Numbered from the stretch's first letter, positions 1 to 9,655 are shown. The stretch is 64,000 nt of DNA from Tatumella punctata (GCF_039523735.1 NZ_BAAAFW010000095.1:124001-188000); one strand, 5' to 3'. Program-made: numbers and translations. Notes: generated by a model from the sequence alone, not told the origin.

Positions 1-239
1 AAGGTGGCGACCCCTTCGACATCACTGGCCGGAATACCGAGCACACCGGCAATCGCATCAATCGCCCCGTCGGGAACCCAGCCGCGATGTTTCTGGACAA
101 TTTTCAGAGCTTCTATCGACGCGGCGCGGGCATCTTCGTAATGATGCTTTTCGTGTTCAATGGCCTGATGTTCTTCTGCGCTCAGCACAAAAGTTTCTGC
201 AGGGTCTATCGTTTTAACGGCTATTTGCTGGTTATTCAT
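1..239 (-). CDS. nuoE: NADH-quinone oxidoreductase subunit E, N-terminal part (runs off left edge)
   Basis: Only the first 79 or so residues are in the window; the rest lies beyond position 1. The visible peptide matches the start of the 24 kDa-type complex I subunit, including the stretch AIEHEKHHYEDARAASIEAL and RGWVPDGAIDAIAGVLGIP. NuoE carries the [2Fe-2S] cluster N1a in the peripheral NADH-oxidising arm; the cluster cysteines are not in the visible part. Two adjacent ATG codons are possible starts (242 and 239); the first overlaps the nuoCD stop as TAATG, so translation is probably coupled to nuoCD. Identification is firm; the exact start is not. Confidence 0.93.
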   Translation of the reverse strand, partial: MNNQQIAVKTIDPAETFVLSAEEHQAIEHEKHHYEDARAASIEALKIVQKHRGWVPDGAIDAIAGVLGIPASDVEGVAT

Positions 240-241
240 CA

Positions 242-2041
242 TTAGCGGTCCACGTCAGACATAACAAAATCAATACTGCCAAGATAGACAATCAGGTCTG
301 ATACCAGGCTGCCACGGATCACCGAAGGGATCTGCTGTAAATGCGGAAAGCTCGGCGTTCTGACCCTGGTCCGGTAACTCATGGTGCTGCCATCACTTGT
401 CAGGTAATAACTGTTGATACCTTTGGTCGCTTCAATCATCTGGAACGATTCATTAGCAGGCATCACAGGACCCCAGGAAACCTGCAGGAAGTGGGTAATC
501 AGCGTTTCGATATGCTGCAATGTGCGCTCTTTCGGCGGTGGTGTTGTCAGAGGATGATCCGCTTTAAACGGACCCGCCGGCATATTTTTCAGACATTGTT
601 CAAGAATACGCAGTGACTGCCACATCTCTTCCATCTTCAGCATCACGCGGCTGTAAGCATCGCTGACGCCCCCGCCGACCGGAATGTCAAACTCAAAATT
701 TTCATAACCGGAATACGGGCGCCATTTACGGACATCAAAATCCAGCCCGGTGGCACGTAATGCGGCCCCGGTAGTTCCCCAGGCCAGGGCTTCCTGCTGG
801 TTATAGGCGGCGACTCCCCGCGAGCGGCCAACCAGCACACTATTACGCAATGCGGCTTTGTCATATTCTTTGAGCCGTTTTGGCATCCAGTCGAGAAAGT
901 CACGCAGTAACCGTTCCCAGCCGTTAGGAAGATCATGAGCAACGCCACCAATACGGAACCAGGCAGGATGCATCCGGAATCCGGTGATCGCTTCCACCAC
1001 ATCATAAATTTTTTGCCGGTCAGTGAAGGCAAAGAATACCGGGGTCATCGCCCCCACATCCTGAATAAACGTCGAGATATAAAGCAGATGGCTGTTGATA
1101 CGGAACAGCTCAGAAAGCATCACACGGATCACATTGACCCGATCGGGAACAGTGATCCCCGCCAGCTTTTCGACAGCCAGTACATAAGGCATTTCATTAA
1201 CACAGCCGCCGAGATACTCAATCCGGTCCGTGTAGGGAATATAGCTATGCCATGACTGGCGCTCTGCCATTTTTTCAGCACCACGATGGTGGTAACCAAT
1301 GTCCGGCACACAATCGACAATTTCTTCACCATCCAGCTGCAGAATGATCCGGAAGGCACCATGGGCTGACGGATGGTTAGGGCCGAGGTTGAGGAACATA
1401 AAATCTTCACTGGCCGTACCGCGCTTCATGCCCCAGGCATCGGGATTAAATGTCAGAGCCTCCATTTCCAAATCTTCTTTCGCTTTGGTCAGGGAAAAAG
1501 GATCAAACTCCGTGGCACGGGCCGGATAGTCTTTACGTAACGGATGACCACTCCAGGTATCAGGCATCATGATACGGGTCAGGTGCGGGTGTCCGCGGAA
1601 CGTAATGCCAAACATTTCCCAGGTTTCCCGTTCATACCAGTTGGCATTGGGAAAAATTGTGGTCAGAGTCGGCAAATACAGATCGCTTTCCGCTAACGCT
1701 ACCTTGATCACAATATCGCGGTTACGATCAATCGATAACAGATGATAGAAAACAGAAAAGTCAGCAGCAGGCAGCCCCTGACGGTGGGTACGCAGCCGTT
1801 CATCTGTTCCATGCAAATCGTAAAGCATGACATAGGGTTTAGGCAGTGCGCGTAAGAAGGTGATTACTTCCGGTAACTGTTCACGCGGAACCCAGACCAC
1901 CGGATGCCCGGTACGGGTTGGCTGAACAGTAAAGGCCTCAGGGCCAAAACGATTACGCAGTTCACCGATAACAGGATCATCAAGATGATCTCTGGTTTGC
2001 CAGGCGGGCAGAACGGAGTCTTGCGTGTTCAAATCAGTCAT
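242..2041 (-). CDS. nuoC: NADH-quinone oxidoreductase subunit C/D (fused)
   Basis: 599 residues, the length expected for the fused NuoCD of enterobacteria. Residues 1 to about 190 form the NuoC (30 kDa-like) domain, and about 200 to 599 the NuoD (49 kDa-like) domain, with the conserved NLGPNHPSAHGAFR near residue 218 and the terminal DFVMSDVDR. The protein sits in the connecting arm of complex I and helps form the quinone-binding pocket next to cluster N2 of NuoB. It follows nuoB after a 115-base gap and is directly followed by nuoE with an overlapping stop/start. Sequence is close to E. coli NuoCD over its whole length, with a slightly different N-terminus (MTDLNTQDS). Confidence 0.98.
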   Translation of the reverse strand: MTDLNTQDSVLPAWQTRDHLDDPVIGELRNRFGPEAFTVQPTRTGHPVVWVPREQLPEVITFLRALPKPYVMLYDLHGTDERLRTHRQGLPAADFSVFYHLLSIDRNRDIVIKVALAESDLYLPTLTTIFPNANWYERETWEMFGITFRGHPHLTRIMMPDTWSGHPLRKDYPARATEFDPFSLTKAKEDLEMEALTFNPDAWGMKRGTASEDFMFLNLGPNHPSAHGAFRIILQLDGEEIVDCVPDIGYHHRGAEKMAERQSWHSYIPYTDRIEYLGGCVNEMPYVLAVEKLAGITVPDRVNVIRVMLSELFRINSHLLYISTFIQDVGAMTPVFFAFTDRQKIYDVVEAITGFRMHPAWFRIGGVAHDLPNGWERLLRDFLDWMPKRLKEYDKAALRNSVLVGRSRGVAAYNQQEALAWGTTGAALRATGLDFDVRKWRPYSGYENFEFDIPVGGGVSDAYSRVMLKMEEMWQSLRILEQCLKNMPAGPFKADHPLTTPPPKERTLQHIETLITHFLQVSWGPVMPANESFQMIEATKGINSYYLTSDGSTMSYRTRVRTPSFPHLQQIPSVIRGSLVSDLIVYLGSIDFVMSDVDR

Positions 2042-2156
2042 ACGATATTCACCATTCCGGCCTGTATTCAGGCACTTATAAGATGACGTCAGGATGGCGG
2101 CCGGCGGGATGATGGTTCAGATGACGCCGGGATACACTCATCCCTGAATAACCGGC

Positions 2157-2837
2157 TTAGATTTCATCCGGGGTGCGTAAAGTTGTCACAGCAATACGTT
2201 CGCCACGTTTTCGTTCACGCTCTGAAGGCATATTGGCCCGGTAGACCCCCTGATCCCCGACCACCCAGGAGAGTGGCCGGCGTTCTTTACCGATCGATTC
2301 CTGCAACAACAACAGGGCCTGCATATAGGCTTCAGGACGAGGCGGGCAGCCGGGGATGTACACATCCACCGGCAGGAACTTATCAACGCCCTGCACAACA
2401 GAATAGATATCGTACATACCGCCAGAGTTGGCACAGGCTCCCATTGAGATAACCCATTTTGGCTCGAGCATCTGGTCATAGAGACGCTGTATTACCGGGG
2501 CCATTTTGGTAAACGGTGTCCCGGCAATCACCATAAAATCAGCCTGACGGGGAGAGGCACGCATCACTTCGGCGCCAAAACGTGCTACATCATGGACAGC
2601 AGTAAAAGAAGTGGTCATTTCAACATAGCAGCAGGAAAGACCGAAATTATAAGGCCATAGAGAGTTTTTTCTGCCCCAGTTAACCATGTCATGCAGCGCA
2701 TGCTCCAGCTTGCCCATATACACACTGCGGTGTACATGCTGTTCCAGCGGATCGCTCACAATCTCCTGTTTTTGCAGGGGATAACGATCATTATTCCCGC
2801 TGCCTTCAGGGTCTATGCGGGTCAGCGTATAGTCCAT
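2157..2837 (-). CDS. nuoB: NADH-quinone oxidoreductase subunit B
   Basis: 226 residues, six longer than E. coli NuoB at the N-terminus. It holds the terminal [4Fe-4S] cluster N2 of complex I: the tandem cysteines C69-C70 in LSCCYVEM, plus the cysteines in GACANSGG and PGCPPRPE are all present. The protein lies at the junction of the peripheral and membrane arms and passes electrons to ubiquinone. The gene starts 15 bases after nuoA and precedes nuoCD in the nuo operon. No oddities beyond the short N-terminal extension. Confidence 0.98.
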   Translation of the reverse strand: MDYTLTRIDPEGSGNNDRYPLQKQEIVSDPLEQHVHRSVYMGKLEHALHDMVNWGRKNSLWPYNFGLSCCYVEMTTSFTAVHDVARFGAEVMRASPRQADFMVIAGTPFTKMAPVIQRLYDQMLEPKWVISMGACANSGGMYDIYSVVQGVDKFLPVDVYIPGCPPRPEAYMQALLLLQESIGKERRPLSWVVGDQGVYRANMPSERERKRGERIAVTTLRTPDEI

Positions 2838-2852
2838 TCTAATGCCTCACTG

Positions 2853-3293
2853 TTACTGCTTTTGAGAAGGGATATCACTACGTCCGGAATCTGTGGTGAC
2901 GCGACGACGGGCAGGTGCCCAGTCCAGCGCACCGATACGTGCCAGATACACCAGACCCGCCAGTAATACCAAAATAAAGATCGCCGCTTCGGCAAAGCCT
3001 ATCCAGCCGCTTTCGCGCACAGAAACTGACCATGCGTAAAGAAACAGCGCTTCAACATCGAAAATGACGAAGAACATCGCCACCAGGTAGAATTTTGCAG
3101 ACAAGCGCAGCTGGGTATTACCGACCGCGTCGATACCCGACTCGAAAGGTGTATTTTTGTATCTTGCTTTTGCCCTGCCCCCGAGTAACCAGCCCCCGGT
3201 TAACATGAAAGCACAGAGCCCGAAAGCAATAATGACAAATACAACGAAAGCCCAATGATGTGCGATTACTTCAGTGGTTGTTGACATACTCAT
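2853..3293 (-). CDS. nuoA: NADH-quinone oxidoreductase subunit A
   Basis: 146 residues with three predicted membrane helices (about 16-37, 67-87, 98-118), as in E. coli NuoA (147). The loop PFESGID and the segment KFYLVAMFFVIFDVEALF, which lines the quinone site region of complex I, are conserved. First gene of the nuo operon on the minus strand; its promoter should lie in the 486-base gap to lrhA. The start ATG gives MSMSTTTEVIAHHWAF, matching the known N-terminus of the family. Confidence 0.97.
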   Translation of the reverse strand: MSMSTTTEVIAHHWAFVVFVIIAFGLCAFMLTGGWLLGGRAKARYKNTPFESGIDAVGNTQLRLSAKFYLVAMFFVIFDVEALFLYAWSVSVRESGWIGFAEAAIFILVLLAGLVYLARIGALDWAPARRRVTTDSGRSDIPSQKQ

Positions 3294-3779
3294 GCTTACT
3301 CATCAAACGTAGATCCGGAAGCCAGCTGACGCTTAACGCCCGTCACCACAATCATTCAAAGGAAGGGTTAACCTTATAAAAATCTGCTGCACCTATGGTA
3401 TCCACAGTATAATTATGGTTTATCTACCCTCTACAGTAACCTTTTGTCAACACTGACAATTATAATTAAAGACTAATTCACAAAACACACACATTATTAA
3501 CAAACAGTGCGACTTCGTCCAGCTAAATCGCTTCAGTCATGGTTGCTCATAAGGCGAACTGTTTAATTTAGCAACGATGTCCTTATAGTCTGGCAGGTCT
3601 TTTTCAATTTACCCCGGAAAGGATGAATTATTTTTTGATCGAGAGCAGAATTCAGAGAAGGATGAATAAAAAACAGCCAGATTGCGGGTTTTTATTGAAG
3701 TTTTTGCGGGTGACGCCAATAAAAAACCCGCCACAGAGATGACGGGTTTTAATAATCAGTAACGCTAACGGCTGCTCCG
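3294..3779 (-). promoter_or_regulatory. nuo operon upstream region (no gene)
   Basis: 486-base gap between lrhA and nuoA. It has no convincing coding potential and is AT-rich in the middle. Read on the minus strand, a TTGACA hexamer lies at 3450-3445 and could be a -35 element, but no good -10 is spaced from it, so the nuo promoter is not pinned down. In E. coli nuo transcription is controlled here by ArcA, NarL, Fis and others; that is family knowledge, not something read from this sequence. The left flank of the lrhA terminator (3722-3755) lies inside. Confidence 0.5.
3722..3755 (-). terminator. Rho-independent terminator after lrhA
   Basis: On the minus strand AAACCCGTC and GGCGGGTTT pair around a short loop (one G-T pair) and are followed by a run of T residues. 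It lies 25 bases after the lrhA stop and separates lrhA from nuoA. Confidence 0.75.
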
Positions 3780-4739
3780 CTAGTGATCTTCACTATTTCC
3801 CGGGATGACATCCGTCAGATCTTCATCCTCTTCTGGCAGAGTCTCGTTATCTTCAGATAACGGATGTGACGGATCAGCCAGCGGCTGTAATACGGTAAAG
3901 ACCGACCGCAACAGTTCGTTATCATTATCTTGCTGACGACACACCAGATACTGGGTATCCGGCAGAGCAGGCAGTCCTTCCGCATTGCCCAGCACTCTGA
4001 CTTCCGGGCCGATCATTTCGGCCGGACGTGCTGTTGCTCCCAGGCCTGATTTTACCGCGACTTTCACCGCAGACAGAGAGGTCGCCACGTAGGAAATACG
4101 CCATGGCGTTCCATTACGATTAAGATTTTCGATGGCCATTTCACGATAAGGGTTAGACTCATCCTGTAAAACCAACGGCAAGGCTTCACCGTGCCGGAAA
4201 GCATAATCTGCGGCACAAAACCACAATGTCGGAGAAGTACGCAGTACCTGGCTGATAACGCCATCACCGGCTGAAGTGCTCAGCACGATATCAACCTCTT
4301 TTCTCTCCAGCAGCTCAAACACAGTGGCCGACGGGGTAATACGGATATCAATCGTCAGTTTCGGATATAACGTGGTAATACGGTTAAGCACATAAGGAAG
4401 CAAGGTCTCGGCCGTGTCCTCAGTCACACCGATAGTCAATACTCCCTGCACATTGCTGTACATCAGCGATGCACAGGCTTCATCGTTAAAACGTAAAATT
4501 TTACGGGCATAGCCAAGTAACTGAATACCGTGCTCTGTCAGTAATTTATTACGCCCGTGTCGTGCAAACAGTTCTTTTCCGACCAGTTGCTCAAGCCGCT
4601 GCATTTGCTGGCTGACAGCTGACTGAGTACGGCACACAGCCGCGGCGGCGGCGGCAAACGTATTCAGATCCGCTACTGCGACAAATGTTCTTAGCAGGTC
4701 GAGATCCAGATTCATAATTGGAGGATTAGTATTTGTCAT
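3780..4739 (-). CDS. lrhA: LysR-family regulator LrhA (HexA/PecT-type)
   Basis: 319 residues. The N-terminal helix-turn-helix domain (about 10-70) is nearly identical to E. coli LrhA, with FAAAAAAVCRTQSAVSQQMQ as recognition region; the effector-binding part (about 95-290) is more diverged and the protein ends in an acidic tail rich in D and E. LrhA represses motility, chemotaxis and type 1 fimbriae in E. coli; in plant-associated relatives the orthologues HexA/PecT control exoenzymes and virulence. The gene is the neighbour of nuo as in E. coli. The diverged C-terminal half suggests that the signal sensed may differ, which is inference. Confidence 0.93.
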   Translation of the reverse strand: MTNTNPPIMNLDLDLLRTFVAVADLNTFAAAAAAVCRTQSAVSQQMQRLEQLVGKELFARHGRNKLLTEHGIQLLGYARKILRFNDEACASLMYSNVQGVLTIGVTEDTAETLLPYVLNRITTLYPKLTIDIRITPSATVFELLERKEVDIVLSTSAGDGVISQVLRTSPTLWFCAADYAFRHGEALPLVLQDESNPYREMAIENLNRNGTPWRISYVATSLSAVKVAVKSGLGATARPAEMIGPEVRVLGNAEGLPALPDTQYLVCRQQDNDNELLRSVFTVLQPLADPSHPLSEDNETLPEEDEDLTDVIPGNSEDH

Positions 4740-5661
4740 ATTTTTTAGTCACTTATAAGATTTTTATTACTTACTGCCCTGGTATTACTTCAAAACCTGC
4801 CTGCCGGCAGGATACAAATCGGGGTGAGTATTTCCAAAAAAGGGTCCATCGGCAATAAGCGCAGACAGAAAAGCGGCCCTGTTTCAGAAAGTTCTCATTA
4901 ACACAATTATTTCTATGTTGCGTGAAAGAAGACATTTTCTCCGGAAATGTTTCACGCTTCTGCTGAATATTTATCCTGACCAGAAAATGGCAGGTCGTAA
5001 AATTTATTGCAGATTTTAATCGCATTAAATTTATTAATAATACTTAATCATTTTTAACCGGGAATTGGAATTTTTTTTATATAAAAGTACATAATTTTTG
5101 ACCTGCTTCATATTCAGAGAGCGGTATTTACCACTGACATCATCCCGGCGAGAAAGATAACCGAAAATAGTTGAGCAAAAAACCCTATCCTGCTGTTTTT
5201 TATATGTAATATAACATCATCAATATAAATAAAATCAGGACAATCATTAAAATTTAACAGAATTATCTTAATTAACTATTGATTTGAAATGCTGTTTGCT
5301 AATTTTCTTATCTATACAATAAAAATGGAACCGATTACATAAATAAACAATTAATCTGTCCTTACTAATAATTTACAGTTTTATCTTCACCTTCGGTTAA
5401 CTGTTCATCTTTTACACGGTAAATTTCAATCAGATAGCCTGAAAGCAACAACCAGAATAAAATTCTATGTTTATAGAGATTACTGGTTAATTAATCTGGT
5501 TTTATTATATTTTACATTATATGATAATATTAAAATTACTGATGAGCTGAACAAATCCCCAAAAGATGCCTTTACCCTTCTTTTAGCACCATCAGAAGAG
5601 TACATTTATAGTGTTGACTCACAGGGCAGACACATGGACTCTGCCATCCAAGGCGATTGTA
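4740..5661. promoter_or_regulatory. AT-rich divergent gap between lrhA and alaA
   Basis: About 920 bases without a convincing gene, strongly AT-rich between 5040 and 5560. lrhA points left and alaA points right, so both promoters must be here. A gap of about this size exists at the same place in E. coli, where LrhA regulates itself and other regulators such as H-NS act; similar use here is inference. The ORF-sized stretches on the minus strand (4771-5025, 5572-5847) have no recognisable protein features and look like chance. Confidence 0.6.
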
Positions 5662-6879
5662 ATGACTTATAAAATTGAAAAATCTGCGAAGCTTGAGAAC
5701 GTTTGTTACGACATACGCGGCCCGGTACTGAAAGAGGCTAAACGCCTTGAGGAAGAAGGTAATAAAGTACTCAAACTCAACATCGGCAATCCGGCACCGT
5801 TCGGGTTTGAAGCGCCGGATGAAATTCTGGTGGATGTGATTAAACATCTGCCGACCTCCCAGGGATACTGTGATTCAAAAGGACTCTACTCCGCCCGCAA
5901 AGCCATTATGCAGCACTATCAGAAACGGGGTATGCGTGATGTCACTGTTGAAGATATCTATATCGGTAACGGTGTTTCAGAGCTGATCGTGCAATCTATG
6001 CAGGCGTTACTGAACACCGGTGACGAAATGCTGGTACCGGCACCTGACTACCCGCTATGGACAGCGTCGGTCTCCTTATCCAGCGGTAAAGCGGTACATT
6101 ATCTCTGTGACGAATCTGCTGGCTGGTTCCCTGACCTGGACGACATTCGGGCCAGGATCACTCCGCGGACCCGCGGGATTGTTATTATTAACCCGAATAA
6201 CCCGACAGGTGCGGTGTACAGCAAAGAACTATTGCTGGAAATTGTGGCTATCGCCCGTGAACATAACCTGATTATCTTTGCCGACGAGATTTACGATAAA
6301 ATTCTTTATGATGAAGCCCGGCACCAGTCTATTGCCGCTCTGGCTCCGGACTTACTGACTGTCACCTTTAACGGATTGTCCAAAACTTACCGTGTGGCCG
6401 GTTTCAGACAAGGCTGGATGGTGCTGAATGGCCCGAAAAAACATGCCAAAGGCTATATCGAAGGCCTTGAAATGCTGGCCTCTATGCGTCTGTGTGCCAA
6501 CGTACCGGCGCAACATGCGATCCAGACCGCATTAGGGGGTTATCAGAGTATCAGCGAGTTTATTACTCCTGGCGGGCGTCTTTACCAGCAACGGGACCGT
6601 GCCTGGGAACTGATTAACGAAATTCCCGGTGTCAGCTGTGTAAAACCACAGGGCGCATTATATATGTTCCCGCGTATCGACCCGAAAAAATTCAATCTGC
6701 ACGATGACCAGAAAATGGTACTGGATTTTCTGTTACAGGAAAAAGTCCTGCTGGTTCAGGGCAGCGCGTTTAACTGGCCATGGCCTGACCATGTCAGGAT
6801 TGTCACACTGCCACGTGTTGATGACCTCGAAATGGCTATCGGTAAATTCGGCCGGTTCCTGGAACACTACCACCAGTAA
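5662..6879 (+). CDS. alaA: Glutamate-pyruvate aminotransferase AlaA
   Basis: 405 residues from the ATG at 5662, the same length as E. coli AlaA; the AAGGCG about 6 bases upstream serves as ribosome site, and an in-frame ATG at 5611 would add 17 residues without family support. A fold-type I PLP aminotransferase: the substrate loop NIGNPAPFGF, the motif NPNNPTGAVYS, and the PLP lysine in NGLSKTYRVAGFRQGW are present. It makes alanine from pyruvate using glutamate. It stands alone with its own terminator just downstream. Confidence 0.97.
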   Translation: MTYKIEKSAKLENVCYDIRGPVLKEAKRLEEEGNKVLKLNIGNPAPFGFEAPDEILVDVIKHLPTSQGYCDSKGLYSARKAIMQHYQKRGMRDVTVEDIYIGNGVSELIVQSMQALLNTGDEMLVPAPDYPLWTASVSLSSGKAVHYLCDESAGWFPDLDDIRARITPRTRGIVIINPNNPTGAVYSKELLLEIVAIAREHNLIIFADEIYDKILYDEARHQSIAALAPDLLTVTFNGLSKTYRVAGFRQGWMVLNGPKKHAKGYIEGLEMLASMRLCANVPAQHAIQTALGGYQSISEFITPGGRLYQQRDRAWELINEIPGVSCVKPQGALYMFPRIDPKKFNLHDDQKMVLDFLLQEKVLLVQGSAFNWPWPDHVRIVTLPRVDDLEMAIGKFGRFLEHYHQ

Positions 6880-6895
6880 TCAGCGGCATCCGACC

Positions 6896-6926
6896 TGCCC
6901 GGATCAGCAGATTCCGGGCATTTTTA
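6896..6926 (+). terminator. Rho-independent terminator after alaA
   Basis: TGCCCGGA (6896-6903) pairs with TCCGGGCA (6913-6920) across a 9-base loop and is followed by TTTTTATT. It begins 16 bases after the alaA stop. Confidence 0.85.
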
Positions 6927-7031
6927 TTATCCTGAATTCCGTATTTCACCCGCTCCGGTTTCCCGCCTGTCATTATCCGCTGCTATTATTGATGCCACTC
7001 ACGACGAGAACGGCAGGTAAGGAGTTTGTGT

Positions 7032-7637
7032 ATGAAGTTACAAAGTACGTTTATGGCATGGATCACCCGCATGCCACTGATCAAACGCTGGGCATTAATG
7101 CATTGTTTTCAGGAAGAGAATGTCGCTGAGCATAGTCATCAGGTAGCTGTGATTGCCCATTTACTGACTGTCATCGGTAATACCCGTTATGGAAATACTC
7201 TCAATCCTGATCGTGCTGCAGTCATCGCCTTATATCATGAAGTCTCCGAAACCAAGCTTCAGGATATCAACTCCAAGACCAAGTACCATAACCCCCGTTT
7301 CACGGAGGCATTTAAACAGCTGGAAACTCTGGCTGAGCAGGAGTGTATTGAGACCTTACCCGAAGACTTGCGGGCAAGTTTCTCGGGGCTGATCATTCAG
7401 AATGATGTCGATCCGCAATACAAAGCTATCGTCAAAGCGGCAGATATTTTATCCGCTTATATCAAAGCATTAAACGAGTTACGCTTTCATAACGATGAGT
7501 TTCAGCATGTCAAAGAAGGACTGGAAGAACGTATCGGCCAACTACGCCATGAGATGCCGGAAGTGAACGATTTTATGGCAGTATTCTGTGCCAGCTGTAC
7601 CACTACCCTCGATAAAATCTCGGAGCACTATCGCTAG
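7032..7637 (+). CDS. yfbR: Diverged YfbR-type HD-domain 5'-nucleotidase
   Basis: 201 residues from the ATG at 7032, which has AAGGAG seven bases upstream; an in-frame TTG at 7026 is ignored. Position after alaA and overall pattern match YfbR, a metal-dependent phosphatase that removes phosphate from deoxyribonucleoside 5'-monophosphates. The first metal histidine is present in EENVAEHSHQVA and the last metal aspartate in KAADILSAY. The central His-Asp pair of the family reads His-Glu here (ALYHEVSE), and the following loop, TGDLPTP in E. coli, reads LQDINSK. Identity to E. coli YfbR is visibly lower than for neighbouring genes. It may be a functionally altered or relaxed paralogue. Confidence 0.8.
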   Translation: MKLQSTFMAWITRMPLIKRWALMHCFQEENVAEHSHQVAVIAHLLTVIGNTRYGNTLNPDRAAVIALYHEVSETKLQDINSKTKYHNPRFTEAFKQLETLAEQECIETLPEDLRASFSGLIIQNDVDPQYKAIVKAADILSAYIKALNELRFHNDEFQHVKEGLEERIGQLRHEMPEVNDFMAVFCASCTTTLDKISEHYR

Positions 7638-7705
7638 CCGATACCCCGGATATCATTTTGTCCCGCAGGGTTATTGCCTGCGGGCAGAGAGGAACAGGGT
7701 ATCAG

Positions 7706-8155
7706 TCAGAGTTCATCAAGAAAGGTTTTATCCAGCTGGTTAAAAGCCCGCTTAAGCACATCCGCCAGAGACTGGTACGTCGGAGAACCTTCCGGCATAG
7801 CCGTTGCCTGGCCCGCATGGGCCAGTTTTTCCCGTAACGAATGATACCACTGTAATAATGACGGCGGCAGAGGCTTAACCGAGCGTTTGCCCATCCACCA
7901 TAATCCCTGCAACGGCAGACTGCAGGCAAATAGCGCGCTGGCTACCGCAGGACCTAATTGTGCATGTAACGCAATTTGCCAGCACAGGGTGAATATCGCC
8001 AGCGGTGGCATAAACCGGATACCAAACCGTATCGCCTTACCGATGCGGTGTTCAGGGAATACCGGCCTCAGACGCTTATCATCAGGCCAGGTTTTCATAT
8101 AGTGCTGACCGCGTTGTAATATACCAAACCAGCTTACATTGCCTGAATTACTCAT
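7706..8155 (-). CDS. yfbV: UPF0208 membrane protein YfbV
   Basis: 149 residues from the ATG at 8155 (a GTG at 8158 precedes it directly; GAGG seven bases before the ATG favours the ATG). Two membrane helices around residues 45-63 and 67-88 are followed by a cytoplasmic part ending in LKRAFNQLDKTFLDEL, a signature shared with E. coli YfbV. In E. coli this inner-membrane protein limits long-range chromosome contacts of the Ter region with its flanks. It is convergent with yfbR and divergent from ackA, as in E. coli, although yfbS, yfbT and yfbU are missing between. Confidence 0.95.
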   Translation of the reverse strand: MSNSGNVSWFGILQRGQHYMKTWPDDKRLRPVFPEHRIGKAIRFGIRFMPPLAIFTLCWQIALHAQLGPAVASALFACSLPLQGLWWMGKRSVKPLPPSLLQWYHSLREKLAHAGQATAMPEGSPTYQSLADVLKRAFNQLDKTFLDEL

Positions 8156-8452
8156 CACGGAACCTCAACTATATCAATAAAACATCAAAAAAATTTTAAA
8201 ACAGTCACTAATCAGGTGAAATTTAACATCGCTTTAAATACCATAGGCTTTTTTACAGCAGATCATCCTCGGTGCCGCTCGCAAAAAATCATCGCTGCAC
8301 ATTCAAAAAAAAATGCAGAAATTACAGTTTTTTTTGAGTATGGACAATATTTTGCTCCGGCCGGGTATTTATTCTAACCCCGTCAGCATTCATGGGTTAC
8401 ATTAACGTCTGATGGCGCTGTTCATCGCCACTTTAAACAAATAGGTGCTTCC
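8156..8452 (+). promoter_or_regulatory. Upstream region of ackA
   Basis: 297 bases between divergent yfbV and ackA. The part next to yfbV is AT-rich. No gene is visible. The ackA promoter must lie here, but I cannot assign its -10 and -35 boxes with confidence. Confidence 0.5.
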
Positions 8453-9655
8453 ATGTCGAGTAAGTTAGTCCTGGTCCTCAACTGCGGCAGTTCTTCCCTG
8501 AAGTTTGCTATCATAAACCCTGAAAACGGTGATGAATATCTTTCCGGACTGGCAGAATGCTTTAATTTGCCGGAAGCACGGATAAAATGGACTCAGGAAA
8601 GCGGTAAACAGGAAGCATCTCTTGGCGCTTATGCAGCCCACAGTCAGGCACTTGATTTTATCGTCAGTAATATCCTTCGCCAGCAACCGCTGCTGTCAGA
8701 ACAGATTGTTGCTATCGGGCACCGGGTAGTACATGGTGGTGAGCGCCTGACCCAGTCAGTGATTATTGATCAACACGTGATTGCAGAAATCCGTAATGCG
8801 TCCGGCTTTGCGCCATTGCATAATCCGGCACATCTGATTGGCATCGAAGAAGCATTAAAAAACTTCCCGCATCTGTCGGACAAAAATGTCGCGGTATTTG
8901 ATACAGCATTCCACCAGACTATGCCCGAAGAAGCTTATCTTTATGCCCTGCCTTACCCGTTATATACCCAACATGGGATACGTCGCTATGGTGCCCATGG
9001 CACCAGTCACTATTATGTATCACGTGAAGCCGCAAAGATCCTGGAAATCCCGGCAGAGTCGCTGAATGTTATTACCTGCCACCTGGGGAACGGGGCTTCA
9101 GTGGCGGCAATCCGTAATGGTGAATGCGTTGATACGTCCATGGGGTTAACGCCGCTGGAAGGACTGGTCATGGGAACCCGTAGTGGTGATCTTGACCCGG
9201 CAATTATCTTCTTCCTGCATGATAATCTGGGGATGACAACCGACCAGATTAACCACATGCTGACCAAAGAATCCGGGCTGCTGGGGCTGACGGAAGCCAC
9301 TAATGATTTCCGTTATGTGGAAGAAAATTACCTGACGGAAGACAATGCGCGCCGGGCAATGGATGTGTTCTGTCATCGTCTGGCAAAATATATCGCCTCC
9401 TACACTTCATTAATGGATGGCCGGTTAGATGCCGTCGTCTTTACCGGAGGAATTGGTGAAAATGCCGCCAGAGTGCGTGAACTGACCCTGAAAAGACTGG
9501 CATTACTGAATCTGGATGTTGATCATGACAGCAACCTTGCTGCCCGTTTCGGACAATCCGGATTTATCAATAAACCCGGCACCCGGCCGGTGCTGGTGAT
9601 CCCGACAAATGAAGAACTGGTGATTGCCCGGGATGCCGCAAGGCTCACCGCCTGA
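8453..9655 (+). CDS. ackA: Acetate kinase
   Basis: 400 residues, equal to E. coli AckA. It interconverts acetyl phosphate + ADP and acetate + ATP in the cytoplasm. Visible family signatures: LVLNCGSSSLKFA at the N-terminus, the catalytic-region FDTAFHQTMP, RYGAHGTSHYYV, HLGNGASVAAI and VFTGGIGENAARVRE near the C-terminus. The gene is followed after 73 bases by pta, its partner enzyme. A strong hairpin with a T-run in this gap may lower pta transcription relative to ackA. Confidence 0.98.
   Translation: MSSKLVLVLNCGSSSLKFAIINPENGDEYLSGLAECFNLPEARIKWTQESGKQEASLGAYAAHSQALDFIVSNILRQQPLLSEQIVAIGHRVVHGGERLTQSVIIDQHVIAEIRNASGFAPLHNPAHLIGIEEALKNFPHLSDKNVAVFDTAFHQTMPEEAYLYALPYPLYTQHGIRRYGAHGTSHYYVSREAAKILEIPAESLNVITCHLGNGASVAAIRNGECVDTSMGLTPLEGLVMGTRSGDLDPAIIFFLHDNLGMTTDQINHMLTKESGLLGLTEATNDFRYVEENYLTEDNARRAMDVFCHRLAKYIASYTSLMDGRLDAVVFTGGIGENAARVRELTLKRLALLNLDVDHDSNLAARFGQSGFINKPGTRPVLVIPTNEELVIARDAARLTA

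Noticed and set aside
4771..5025. Minus-strand frame of 84 codons upstream of lrhA
   Set aside because: No start signal and no recognisable features; in a known long control region.
7662..7684. Hairpin between yfbR and yfbV as an intrinsic terminator
   Set aside because: The 8-base stem is good but neither strand has a U-rich tail.
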